From: Tachypleus tridentatus
Lineage: Eukaryota > Arthropoda > Merostomata > Xiphosura > Limulidae
NCBI RefSeq assembly: GCF_004210375.1
Contig: NC_134834.1
Span: forward strand, 40,390,264 to 40,454,263
Reading direction: 5' to 3'
Length of the DNA: 64,000 nt
This document shows, in pieces, positions 24,601 to 36,764 of the stretch (the stretch's first letter is position 1; each line of letters begins with the position of its first letter). A program made the translations under genes and the position numbers. The notes beneath the pieces were generated by a model that saw nothing but the letters and a program-made list of their open reading frames with translations, was not told the DNA's origin and did no database searches.

Positions 24601-25199
24601 TTGAAGGTAATAGTTAACTGTTGAAAGGAGGGAAAAGTTAAAGAGTTGAAATATAAGTAAAATTACTTGGGTATAGATCAGATGATGGAAATAGCACGTA
24701 CTATCAAAAGAGAAAAGTAAGGTTAAAAAAAACACTAATCAAAGATTCGTAAAACATTGTTGATATAGACCTTTTGAGACACCTGTGTAAGTTTAGGAAG
24801 TAGATAAATTTAAATTGTAGAGATTGAAAGTATGTATTAAGAGAAATACCAAGATTTAGTTCCTTGAATACATTTATTATAATACACCAATTTTATGAAG
24901 TTGGATGGGCACAGGTAATATACAGCTGTCAGCATGAAATAATTCAAAGAATGTGATAAAGCTAATAAAATTGTTCTTTGGAAATTTACTTAGTGACCTC
25001 TGAAATTTATGACACAAAATATCATGTAAACAGTTCTGGATCAGACCACATAATATGTTTGAAAAGAGATATGAGAGTGATTATTTAGTTGTAGTATATA
25101 TATAAACATATGCATTTCTGCCTTCATATTTTAATATAGTATTGTTTGTGATTTATTTCTGAATCTCTGCAGTTTTTTGCATAACATTTGGTTAAGAAT

Positions 25200-28100
25200 A
25201 TTAATTTCATGCTAGATACATTTATTTGTAGTCATTTTATTAAGGTCATAGCTACAGTGAATAGGTGTTATGCCGTATGTGCAAGAAAGTAGACATCAGT
25301 GCCTTTTAAGGAGACCAAGTAGTATCTCTTGGTTAAAGCTTCTCATCTAGTTGAATCAGAATGATTGCTCATATGTAACACTAATTGCTTTGGGTACATT
25401 TTATGTACATGCATGTGTTTGTGTTTTACATATAAGAAAGATTGTTCATTTGTTCATTACATTGTTTCCAATGTTTTCATTTTATTCTCATTAGTCCTGT
25501 GTCATTGCTTGAAGGTTAACATCAGTTTTATTTCAATATAAAGTGTGTAGCTACTAGAAAGTTTTGATTCCATAACCACAGGATATCTTATTGTGGAATT
25601 TGCTTTTTTTTTCCTCGTGACATTTGTTTTTCACTTCTCATATTTTATATAAGTTTAAGTTGGCTCTGAAGTTACAAAAATTACATTTTTCACTACTAGA
25701 AGCTCTTGTGATAAAGAGGAGATGGTTGTAAAAGAGAGTTGGTGAGTCTAGGATAATTTTTTCCTGGACATGGGACTTCTGCCAATGGTGTGAAGGTCCA
25801 TGATTTTCATCTTGTGGCAGCCAGTCATCCAGGAAGAAGAATCTCCAAGGTCTGATACATTCAGAATGGGTGTTCATGTTCGTCATTTGGTTGAGGATCG
25901 ATCTCATTTTGAGGGAATCATGGAAGACTATGAATAGTCACACTGCTGTGACCTCTGATGTGTCTGAGAGTGAGTGGAGCAATTTGTTTAAGACTTCCAT
26001 ATTTTTATCAGTTAGCATAACTCAACCCCGAGTCTGATCTCAGCAGCCCAAAAAACATCAGAGAGAAACTATGGGTACCATTTATAGATGATATATGCCA
26101 GTAGATGCTATCTCACAGCAGGTTAATTTACTGGCACTGAGAGGTAAAGTAAGTGAACTATGGGGCAACTACTGAGATATGGTTCTCAGTCTTTGTTTTA
26201 GCTAATGGTTCTTAGAACTCTAAAGCATAAGGTTTTTCTGACTTTATAGACCAATATGTCACCTGTACCTGTTTTAACATTTGAATGCATTCCAGTTAAG
26301 ATGTTTAGTACTTGTGTTAACACTATAGTTTGTAGTACTTAAAGAAAAAGTTAACCTAAATGAGACATAGAGTTGTTGCTTCCCAAATACAGAAAATAGC
26401 CATGGATATTGCTGGTCTATTCCTAGAGATGTAATGAAATCACTTGTATACAATTGTAGTCATTGACTACTTCTTAAAGCAGACTAGGGCTGATAAATTC
26501 TTGAAGCACTAGGTTGCTTGGTTTGGAACTCTTCAAGAGACTTCACAGTGGTCATGAATCTAATGTTATTCTCTTAGTTGTTTGGTGTTAGTGATGAACA
26601 CTTTGTTTTATCACTCCTAGTCTGATGATTTGGTAAAGAGGATAATGTAAACTGTTAAGTTTATGGTTGTAAGTTTGTTGATCTCAAGCGATCATGTTTT
26701 TGTAAGCTACAACCAAACATCAACTATGGTAGTCATTTCATTGAAAAGTCAGTTTCGTAAAGCAGGTGGTGATCTTTACCATCAAAGCTATCAACTTATA
26801 TACATACAAAGTTTAAGTTTTTTACCACTACTTCACCCCCTGTAAATGGATCTTCACCAGATATGGAATGGAGGTCCATGGGGATATGTATGCAAAGTTT
26901 CTGTTTTGCTTTTTCTAGTTTTTGTGGGTGCCTTTGCATTTTTTTTATCACTACCTCACCTCCTATGGATGGATTTTCATCAAATTTGATATGGAGGTTC
27001 ACAAGAAGATGCATACAAATTCCGTTTTGTTGTTTTTACAATTGCTATATCCTCTGTTAATGGATTTTCAAATTTGGCAGGAAGGTTTGTTTGGTCCATT
27101 TACAGATACATGCAGATTTGCAGTTTTACATTTTTTGTTTTGCAAAATTATGGGCATTTTTAAAATTACATATAAGGGAAGCAACTTTTCATGTTCTAAG
27201 GTAACCTTTTATTAATTATGAATTTACATAACTTCTGTCCAGGGGATTGGTACTCCAGCTAGTGTGATGATACATTTGTATAAATAAATGTTTGAGGTTT
27301 TTGTGTCCATATGAAAAAGTCATTCATTCATAAGTGATGTATAGCATTAATGAATTAACTACACAAAGAACATTTATTAAGCATGACATGAATGGGGGGA
27401 AAAGGATTTGATCTGTATTTAAGAATTTGTAATATTAGGTTAATTGTATTGACTGACTTGTGAGATATTATTTGAAGGTACAGTATACCTGTTATTTCCA
27501 TTAATATTGGACTTGGAAATATTTGACAGGTTGGTTATTTTTCATGGAAGGATAAAAGTAGTAGAGAGAAAACATGTTATTATTTGTTTATTAGTAAGAG
27601 TAGTGTAAAATGTTTAAATTGAGTTGAATTGAAATATTCATGAATAAGTGAATTTATTGGTGGTAAATTTGCAGTGCAAGCTACAATTTCACAACAAATG
27701 TAAACCTTGGGTACCAAGAGTTTTATATTGTTTTGATGATATATTTTCAATTGTTCAGTAAAAAAAGTTTTATAATTATTTTCTTAACATTGTTTCAGTA
27801 CAGGCTGCAGTAAATATGCATAAATATTCAGAATTAAGGATTCTATGTATTCTGGAAAACCTTAAAAAATTAATTTCTAGACCTGAAACAGTTGTGAAAA
27901 AAAAGGAAAAAACTTAAATGTCACAGAAAATGAAATGCATTACCTGGTTTAATAACACTTAATCATTGTGTTTTACAACTAATTGAACTAAAATGTTTAA
28001 TTAAAATGGCCATGAGCTGAAGGACATGCTGTTTTCATTGTTGTCACAGGAATGATAACAAAGGGAGCATAGATATAGTTATTGGTCAAGTAGTTATGTA

Positions 28101-29890
28101 ATGATACCTAGGGACCAAGAAGTTCCCAGATATATCTTCTGTGAGCAAATAGGACTGAGTACATGTGAAACCTGTAGAAATTATTGCTTGACCAAAGTAA
28201 TCTATAAATTACTCTCTTTTAAGGATAATTTTTAGAAAACACTAATGATTATAACTGAGTACTCATAACCTTCTTTTTCAACCTATGTGTTTGACTGACC
28301 TGAATAATTGGAATTCACCTGATCTTTTGTTTTTGATATGGACTTTCACTATTTAAGACTGATTTCTTGATAATTTTGACTTACCTGAAGTGTTAAATTT
28401 CATTTGGCTAAACAGAAATTTCTACATTTAAGTAAAATAAAACAGCTAAAATTTCAGGATTGAGCTTGTGCATACAAGTGTGTACTTCACATTGCTGTTT
28501 GTAGTAGGCCTATCATGCTGTGATTTGTTGATTTTGATGGAAGAATACTGCTCCAATGGGTATGGGTTAACTGTTGTATATTGTATAATTAAAAGGAAAC
28601 ATGTAAAATGGTTAATAGTTTGAAACTATTAAGATAAGTAATTTGGAATTTTGTGATCAATACTGAAGTTAATACAGGGTAAAAAAAAGTAGTATTACTT
28701 ATTTCATTTCATCCTTTTCAACTTCTTATTTCACTGTAAATTAATGAATTATGTGTAATTAGTAGTAGGGTAGAGAAAATAGGAGATAAAATATGAAGTT
28801 TTACCAAAAAAGAACAACTTGATATTCATATAAGGGTTTTTCTAGAAGTTGTGCAAATGAAATATGAAACTCTAAGATAAAAAGAAGTATTTTTATTCTT
28901 AGCACAAAAATCACCTTTCACTCTGACTGATTGGTAAAATCTTGCCAAATTTCTTAAAACACACTAAGTACATTTAGAATTATATGTATTTTTCCCAAAA
29001 TGCTAAATTAAACTACTGCGTATTTATAGTTAAAGGATACTTGATCATACATTGTAATCATAATTAAAGGGTCATTAATTGAATTGTTTTGTTATGTATG
29101 TTAAAGAGTATTTCCATATGAAACTACTTCTTTGTTAAAAAGATTTGTGTGTTTATGTGGTTTTGTTTTTTATGTAAAGGTTATGTCATTCACATTGTGA
29201 GTAACTGTTTAAAGAGTTGAGAAAACATTACACACACTTCTTGATTAGGGTATGAGCTTTAGTTTCATTGATTTTAAAGTTAAAATTATTAGCTTGAATA
29301 CAAGCTTGAAGTAGAAGGGAGAGAAAAGTGTGGTATGTGTATACTATATTAAAGTAAGAAGGTAGAAATATACTATTTTAAATTTATTAATTATTTGTGA
29401 GTTTGTCTAGTCTTCATACAATGTGATGAAGAAAGTTGTAAAGTTAATACCACTGTAGTTGCCTTGTCATTCTTTTGAGGTCACACTTGTTTTGAATACT
29501 ATGCATTATGCAAAGATGTTGACAGTGTCTTTCAATGGTAGGTTATGTGGTATCTTGTAATTATTGGTTCCCCAATGCATGACTAACAGTGAATAGTCAC
29601 ATGGGTAGTGCAAGCCATTTTGGATGGATCCTGTAATGTAAGGATGTTGTATTTAAACAATGTAGTAGATGTTTTTGTCCAATGTAGTGCAAGCAACTAT
29701 TTTGTATCTATAAAAGGAAATAGTTGTTTGTGTTTTGCATGAGATGTGATAAAGATTGTTCATTTGTTTGTTATACCTTGTCTAGTATTTTTAGTTTGTT
29801 CTTACAGATTCAGTTTCTAAGAATTTCAATACTACTTCATAATAAATATCTTGTTGAACCTCTTGTTATTAAGTAGATCTTTCTCATTAC
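25200..29890. other. Possible old LTR-flanked region (weak)
   Basis: Similar stretches occur at about 25400-25500 and 29725-29820 in the same orientation: both contain AGATTGTTCATTTGTT followed by TTA, A/C-C-TTGT and a T-rich run. The second has a TATA-like CTATAAAAGG about 30-40 bp upstream, as an LTR promoter would. Between them, 25640-26600 is less AT-rich and partly open but has no recognisable gag or pol motif. It may be a diverged LTR pair with dead internal sequence or a chance similarity. Confidence 0.2.
26800..27270 (+). repeat. Dispersed repeat with about 125-bp internal tandem units
   Basis: Three successive degenerate units each carry a variant of GGATTTTCATCAAATTTG, ATATGGAGGTTCAC and a GATGCATACAAATT / CAGTTTTG end (starting about 26845, 26965 and 27055). 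The copy ends with CATATAAGGGAAGCAACTTTT and TCCAGGGGATTGGTACTCC. A second copy of one unit plus the same end lies at 35150-35385. The element class is unknown to me. The short frames in both strands here come from the repeat. Confidence 0.65.
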
Positions 29891-30109
29891 TCTGAGGTTA
29901 ATTCTTTTTTACCTGACTATATCAGATAAAGGACCTCAGCGTTAAGGTAGTGCAAGTATTTTTTACGAACCAAACTATTGAAGAATGTATCATAGTATTT
30001 TCTATTAAGTTAATCTGTATTAGTGTGGTTAAAGTGAGTTGGTAAAGATTGTTAGGGATTCAGTTTTTCTAATAACCTAAATATGAAACACAATGAAAGA
30101 GTACATGCA

Positions 30110-31720
30110 TATAAAAGTTTGGGACAACATGGGACCTATTGGTCCATCTCAGCTGTTCCACATTCTTAACTAAATTAACTTAAAAAAACAACAACACTTA
30201 AATCCAGCCCTTATCATTCATATATTCATCAAGCTTTTTATTAAACTCTTTTAAATTACTGCCCCTACAGCATCAGAAGGCAACCTATTCCAAAGGCCAA
30301 CCACCATGTTACAAAAATAAAACTGTCTTAGTTGAAGATTACTCCTACCCTGCCAAAATTTGTACTTGTGTCCCTTAGTGCTACTGTTGTCACTGCTGAA
30401 TATGAAAAATGATGCATCAACACTATCAATTCCTTTTACAATGTTAAACACCTCAATCAAATCCCCCCCCTAATTTGTTTCTTTTTCAAGAGAAAACAAT
30501 TTGAGATATTTTAGCCTCTTCTCATGACAGTCCCACCATTCCAGGCACCATTTTAATAGCCCTTCTATGAACTCTTTCCATCGTATTTCCTAAGGTGAGG
30601 AGCCCAGGACTGAATACCTGAACACAATATTCCAAATGTAGCCAAATCAGTGACCTGTAGAATGAAATTATAACTGCTTTAGACTTGTATTCAGTATTAC
30701 TGTAGATATAGTCTAAAATCACATTTGCTTTACTTCTAGCATCTACACATTACTTAGATGGCTTTAGAGACTGAACATCTATTACACCAAGATCCCTTTG
30801 CTTTGTGATACTGTTAAGGTTATTCCCATCTAATTTACAATTCAAATTATGGTAACCCACATGCATTATCTTGCATTTGTTATAATTAAAATTCATCTGC
30901 CATTTATTTGCCCAACTCAATAAATGATCGAAATCCTATTGTAAATTAGTAGCAGCATATTCATAGCTAGCAACACGCATGACCTTAATATCATCTACAA
31001 ATTTAAGTAAATTATTGACTATTCCTTCATCTGTGTCATTTACATAAATCAAAAAGAGCAAAAGTTCTAAGACTGAGCCATGAGGTATTCCACTTGTGAC
31101 ATTAACCTAATTTTACTGAACTCTATTTGTAACAACCCTCTGCTTTCATCCATCCAACCACTCTTTTTATCCAGTTTGCTAACACTTTTGAGACAATTTT
31201 TTTGAGTCTTTTATGTGGTACCTTGTCAAATGCGTTTTGAAAATTCACATAAATCAAATCCTACACCCTTACCCTCATCTTCATAAACAGTAACCTTTTC
31301 AGAGAATGTCAAAAGATTTATAAGGCAAGATTCTTTACTTAGTGGAAGCATGTTGACTACCCAATAAAATTCTAAATGTTGTTAAATGATTTTGCAAAGC
31401 ATATTTTAACATACTTTCAAAAACATTTTTCAGAACTGATGTGAGACTAATGTGTATGTAATTATTGGAACAATTTTTATCACTTCCCTTTAAAAGAGGA
31501 GTTACATTAGCTAACTTTCAATCATCTGATATCTGTTCACTATTCAAGGACTGACAAAATAATAGTAGTAAGTGGTTCACATATCCAGCCTTTAATCTCC
31601 TTCAAAACCCTTGGAGAAGTATTATCTGGCCCAGGAGCATTATCATTTTTTAAACTTCTCAATTTTTTTCTTAGCCAACTCAGAATTACATGATGCTACT
31701 GCCATCCAAATTGAAATGGT
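30110..31720 (-). pseudogene. CR1/L2-type LINE, reverse transcriptase to 3' end
   Basis: Minus-strand translation in broken frames reproduces the family order. DNAPGPDNTSPRVLKEIKGW (early RT motif, about 31600-31650) is followed by VDLIYVNFQNAFDKVPHKRL (motif A), GVPHGSVLGPLLFLIYVND (motif B) and LLKFVDDIKV, where the catalytic F-DD box is still readable. Then come QMNFNYNKCKIMHVG, LIWLHLEYCVQVFSP, RRAIKMVPGM and MVVGLWNRLPSDAV, and a DEYMND-like C-terminus (about 30220). Many stops and frameshifts show it is dead. It lies antisense in PWWP2 intron 1. Confidence 0.88.
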
Positions 31721-34285
31721 CACTGTGCATGAAGTTTACTTACTTTACAGATTAAAATATGCCATATAAAATTACAAGTTATTAAAAATGCATTTGGTTT
31801 TAAAATATGATCTTTGCAATCAGTGGTTTTGAGATGAAAGAGACATTTCACTTGGGATTGGCTCTGAGCAGTGTAGACATTAAATAATAAACTAAAAACA
31901 TAATTGAAAGGGGTATTCACTTGTTTTCCAAATCCATAAATTAAAAACCTAAATTTGAGCCTTTCTGTAGGTGGGTGACTAAGAATATTTTCAGACATAT
32001 CCTCTGTAACAAACTTAAAACACGATAGGTACTGTCAACTAGTAAACATCCTGTGAGAAAAGTTTTATTACTTGAAATAAAATCATATTTTGGTAATGTA
32101 TTTTAGCATATTTTTAGCAATCAAATCTAAGTCCATTAGTAACATAAGGAGGACACAGTGGTTTAGAGAGTCCTAAAATTATTTAGACCAAATAAACATT
32201 GTCAGTGTTTGAAAAAACAAACAAGCTTGCCATTATTTGGATTTTTCTGAAAATGATACTTGTATTATATGTCATTTCATAACTTTTTGATGTAGTTGCA
32301 GCTAGTAAAAATCAATTGGTTACTGCTAAAATAGTTTTACCCTTCAAGATATCAGGTTCAACCTTTTTTATATCCTGCATTGCTAAGTAACGATAAGTGC
32401 TGTCCATTTGAACTTTATTTCTTAGTCATTTGTGTTTTTTTGGGGGTATTTTAGATTTTCATATTTATTTTGTTTTTGAGATTTTGGCAGTGTTTAGCTA
32501 GTGTATTTTGACAAGGTAGTGTGAAAATGATTGTTTTATTGCATGCACACCAATATTAATCTTAAGAAGAAATCCTAAATTAATTCCATAGAATAAGGTC
32601 ATCCAATACTAATGGTTAATTTTACACTAGTTGGGTGTATAGTAAGATGGCACTTTTTTTTGTTTTACATATCTTTGTTACATTTTTCTGTTAGCTCATA
32701 GCTGTAATACTAAACTACTTGTACCAAATGGCAACACCCACATGACTGGTCATTTTCATTCAAACATAAGGAAAGCTGTAATCTTGAAATATTACCTGGC
32801 CTACCATTGGAAGGTACCTGCTGTAAACATTCTTGCACATGTGATATCACAGCCATGGCTGTTAGAGGGAAAAGTAATGTGACCTCAATAGAATGATTAG
32901 GAACAAAGGTAGCTAGAATGAAATCAACAAGACTTGTTTGACTGCATATTATGCAAAAACTGTACAGAATTAAAATAAATGAAAAATATTGAAACTTCAA
33001 CATTAAAATTAGCAGGTAGAAAATGCATAGTATTACTGCATATCCCAAACTTGTAAATGTCCATCTCCCAATATGGATAATGATTTTTTTTTTTTTTTTT
33101 ACAGTACATATGTAACATGGTATATGGCTAATGTGCTCCGCTTTTAGTGAAAACATATGACGTTACATTATGATAATATCTACAGCTATGTACTAAAAAT
33201 GGGAATATATGTAGAGAAATTTGAGTAAACACCTTTCTCTCATTCAAATGGCTTGTAAAACAAATTTTGATTTTTATCTGTAATTAAGTCTCAGTAGAAC
33301 TTAAATCCTGTTGGCACATTTTCAAAGGTGGTGTGATTAGTATAACTGTATATACTGTACCTATCTTGTATGATGCCTTTTGAGTAATTTTCACAGTGTA
33401 TCATGGAAAACTATTTGGTACAATTTAGTTTGAAAACCTGGCTTGTGTGGTGTTGTGCAAACAGCTAAGAAAAAATAACTGTGCTGAATAATATTACGTT
33501 TGACCTATAATATAATGGGCTTAAATCAAGGTATTGTTGAAGGAAAACATAGAACTACTATGTAACAATTACAAGGATGTAGAAGGTACTAACTACAGTA
33601 GTGTCTTGATTGTATTTTACTTTTGTTGTTTGTAAGAGTTTTCTACAAATAAATTTTTATTGTGTATATTTAAGCTCTGCCATTCCATATCATTGTAATG
33701 TCACTTTCACATTAAATGCATTTGATCTCACCCCATATCACACTTCAGACACAAGTATGAAACTATGTAGGGATATTTATAAAAACAAGTTATTTACAGT
33801 AATGGTACACAGTGATACTGGTATCAAATGTAGCTTGGGGGCAAATACAACTCTAACAACCTCAACAAATGAGTAAACAAAATAATTTTAAACTATCACA
33901 CCTCTATATTTACTCCCCCTTTTTTTTCTTTTTGTTTTTCTACTGAACAAATTATGGATTGCATGCTATGGTAGTTCAAAAGATGTGGAGTGCATTTGAG
34001 ATACATCTGTTTTGGGTTAGTTCAGGGTTGCAGAACTATCAAAATCTTTAAGAGTTTTTTTTTATTAAGATCTTTGGTTTAACACATCCATCTACTTTGT
34101 TGTATTTATGCTGTCGAACAGCAGTAGCATGAAAAATAATCATATGATAACATTATTTCTATTTACCTAACTTAAATTTGTTTTTAGAGAGCAACTAAAA
34201 TATGTGTGCATATTGGTTCTATAATAATAATGTGTATTTTGTTTTATTTATATAATGTAGCTAAACCTTTCTTTACCTGTCATTT

Positions 34286-34412
34286 GTGGCCCACCAGTAG
34301 CTCAGTAGTAAATCAGTGGGTGTTTTAATGCTAAAATCTGGGTTTCATTACCCTCAGTGGTAGAGTACAGCTAGCCCATTCTGTAGCCTTTTGCATTTCA
34401 TTGAACAAACCA
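34286..34412 (+). mobile_element. SINE family 2, diverged full-length copy
   Basis: Head GGCCCACCAGTAGCTCAG, TTTTAATGCTAAAATCTGG, B-box-like GGTTTCATTACCC, then GCTAGCCCATTCTG and a CATTGAACAAACC tail. Same order as the other family-2 copies. Confidence 0.65.
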
Positions 34413-35099
34413 GAATATCTGGAAATGTGTGTGCATAATTAACTATAATAATGTCAGACCCTCATGTTTTGTTGGCAAAATGAAATGTAAATATTATTGA
34501 CAACAATTTGAAAGTATGTTTCTTAAAACTTACTAACACATAAAAAAATAATTAATATGCATTTATTATGTGGAAATTTTTTAATTGTGTAACCATTACC
34601 TAAAGAAAAAAACAAAATAGATAGAAACAAAAACTTTTAAAAGAATAATATAATTTATGCACTTCCTTTATCAACAGCAGTTTAACACTCATTTTACATT
34701 CACTAAGACAAACAAATACACTTCTAAAGTTTAGAAGTCTTTAGACAGGTCATTAATCAGACTGGTCAACAGGCATCATTTGTCCAGTAACAAGAAATGA
34801 GTCAAAAGTTATAAATCTGGAATGATGGCCCAAAATAAACTTTAAGTCTAGAAATTCAGACTAATTATGTAGTTGTGTAAATTGTACAAAAAATGCGGTA
34901 GTTATATAATCAATTAATCTTGGAGCTGTGTAATGTATTACTAACAGCTGTGTATGACATGACTGTAGATACTTAGGGTTCAATCATGTAATTTAGTAGA
35001 TAGTAAGGAAATATGAAAACATTCTTTGGAAATTAGATTATACTTTTCTATTGAATTTCTTTTCTGAAAAAAAACCAAAAACGTTCTAGTTCTTAAAAG

Positions 35100-35385
35100 T
35101 TAAAGTAATATCTATATAAATATAGTACTACTGTCTGTTATATATCCATGTAACTACTTCGAAGATGTTGAAGGATCTTCACCAAATTTGATATGAAGGT
35201 TTATTAGGGCCATACAGAGGTACATACAGATATTCAATTTTGTGTTTTGCAGTTTTTATAAACATTTTTGCATTTTTTTACAATTACACATAAGGCAAGC
35301 AACTTTTCCACATCCTAAGATAACCTTTTGATTAATCATGAATTTATATAACTTTTTATTCAGGGGATGAGTACTCCAGTTAATT
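35100..35385 (+). repeat. Second copy of the 26.8-kb dispersed repeat
   Basis: Contains GGATCTTCACCAAATTTG, ATATGAAGGTTTATTAGG, CATACAGATATTCAATTTTG, then ACACATAAGGCAAGCAACTTTT and TCAGGGGATGAGTACTCC, collinear with the end of the copy at 26800-27270 but with fewer internal units. Confidence 0.65.
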
Positions 35386-36764
35386 AGTTACTATTTTATT
35401 AAACTTGTTCTGTTTCATACCAAACATCAGTTAGCCTGAACATTGGAAATACAACAAGAGTCTTTTAATAAATGTGACAGTGTTACTGAATGTGAATATA
35501 TCTGGTTAAATTTGGTTTAAATTTCTTAAGTGCTTAAATTATGATTTTAAAAATGTTTCCTCCAAAATTTAAAGTTCTATCTTAATTGTATTCTGCATAC
35601 ATCCATATACTACAAGCAAAGCTTACTAGTTGTTAATTGAAAACTTCTTTTTGTTATTGCCTCAATACAGTGACTCGAGGGAGCTGTTACACTTTCTGTT
35701 GGCAGAATTTCATTATTTGCTTGTTGTTTCCATTATAGTGGACAACTTTATTGAAACAATTTGAGAATGAAAAAGAAATTTTGACAAAGAACAGCTAATA
35801 TAGGTTTCATCAGTGTTCATATTTACATAAAGTTCTGTCTTTACAAGGTATCTGAAAGGTTTTACAAGGATAATGTATGTTATCATGCAAGTGTTAATGT
35901 ATATCTAGTCAGTTTGCAATCTTTCTATGCTTTATTATTTAGTATAAGATAGTAGTGTTTTCTTTGGTATAATAATACCTAATTCTTATTACTGTTCTCG
36001 TTCTACTTATTTAATTAAGGGCAATATAGAATATACCTTTATATGCACTTTACTAGTTTCTCCTGATAACTTCTTTGTCTTTTGTGCAGTAGTACATGTC
36101 AAGTACATGTTCTTTAACATGTGTTCATGAAACACATTTTTTGTCTATGAATTCTTGATTAGGTGGGGATAATTGCATTGATACATCTTCATCTGTATAT
36201 TCAAATGAAATATGAGCATTATTAATTTTTATGTTTTGTGCAAGTGTGTGTGTAGTGCATAGAAAAACACATAAAATGTAACTTGTTCAACAAGTGTTCA
36301 GTCATATTTTCCCTTCATAGATTAATGTTTTTCTTCTCAGGAAATGTGGAGATTGCTACAGAAGTTTTTATAATACACTTAATGGATTCTGCTGTTTTTC
36401 TTATGTAGAAGTGCCTTCCTGTGCATGAAATATATAATGCAAAAATGTTTGTCTGAACACACATTTATATGTAATGCTTCTAATAAGATGCATTTGTTTA
36501 AAGCAGATTTATACATCTTTCTTTTAACTCTTATTTAATTCTGGTTCTTCTTTCACATCTCAAAGTAATTGATATGTAACTTCTTATTATGTTTCTTAGT
36601 TTGTTACATGAAAAATATACATTATAGTATGAAACATCTGATTTACACGTTTAAATGCAATTTAGTATGTACTTAGTATTTATTGATTTTATTATATTCT
36701 GCACTTGTATCCCAAAATTTTTTTAAGAGCGGATAATTTACTTTTCTTTTTTTACATTTATCAG

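Larger units (their letters stand above)
15703..36764 (+). other. PWWP2 intron 1 (21,062 bp)
   Basis: GT-AG intron with donor GTGAGT at 15703 and acceptor TTTACATTTATCAG ending at 36764. It contains a SINE-1 fragment at 18893-19071, degenerate SINE-2 pieces (19523, 21555, 34286), a CR1/L2 LINE (30110-31720) and a tandem-unit dispersed repeat (26800-27270 and 35100-35385). No other exon consistent with the gene was found. The remaining parts (15.7-18.9, 19.1-21.5, 21.7-26.8, 27.3-30.1, 31.7-34.2 and 35.4-36.7 kb) are AT-rich without recognisable content. Full-length SINE-1 copies, common on either side, are absent from it. Confidence 0.85.

Noticed and set aside
32710-33156. 148-codon minus-strand ORF with a Lys run and hydrophobic middle
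   Set aside because: It spans a poly-T tract and has no recognisable domain or splice context. The composition is that of AT-rich intron, so I consider it a chance frame.
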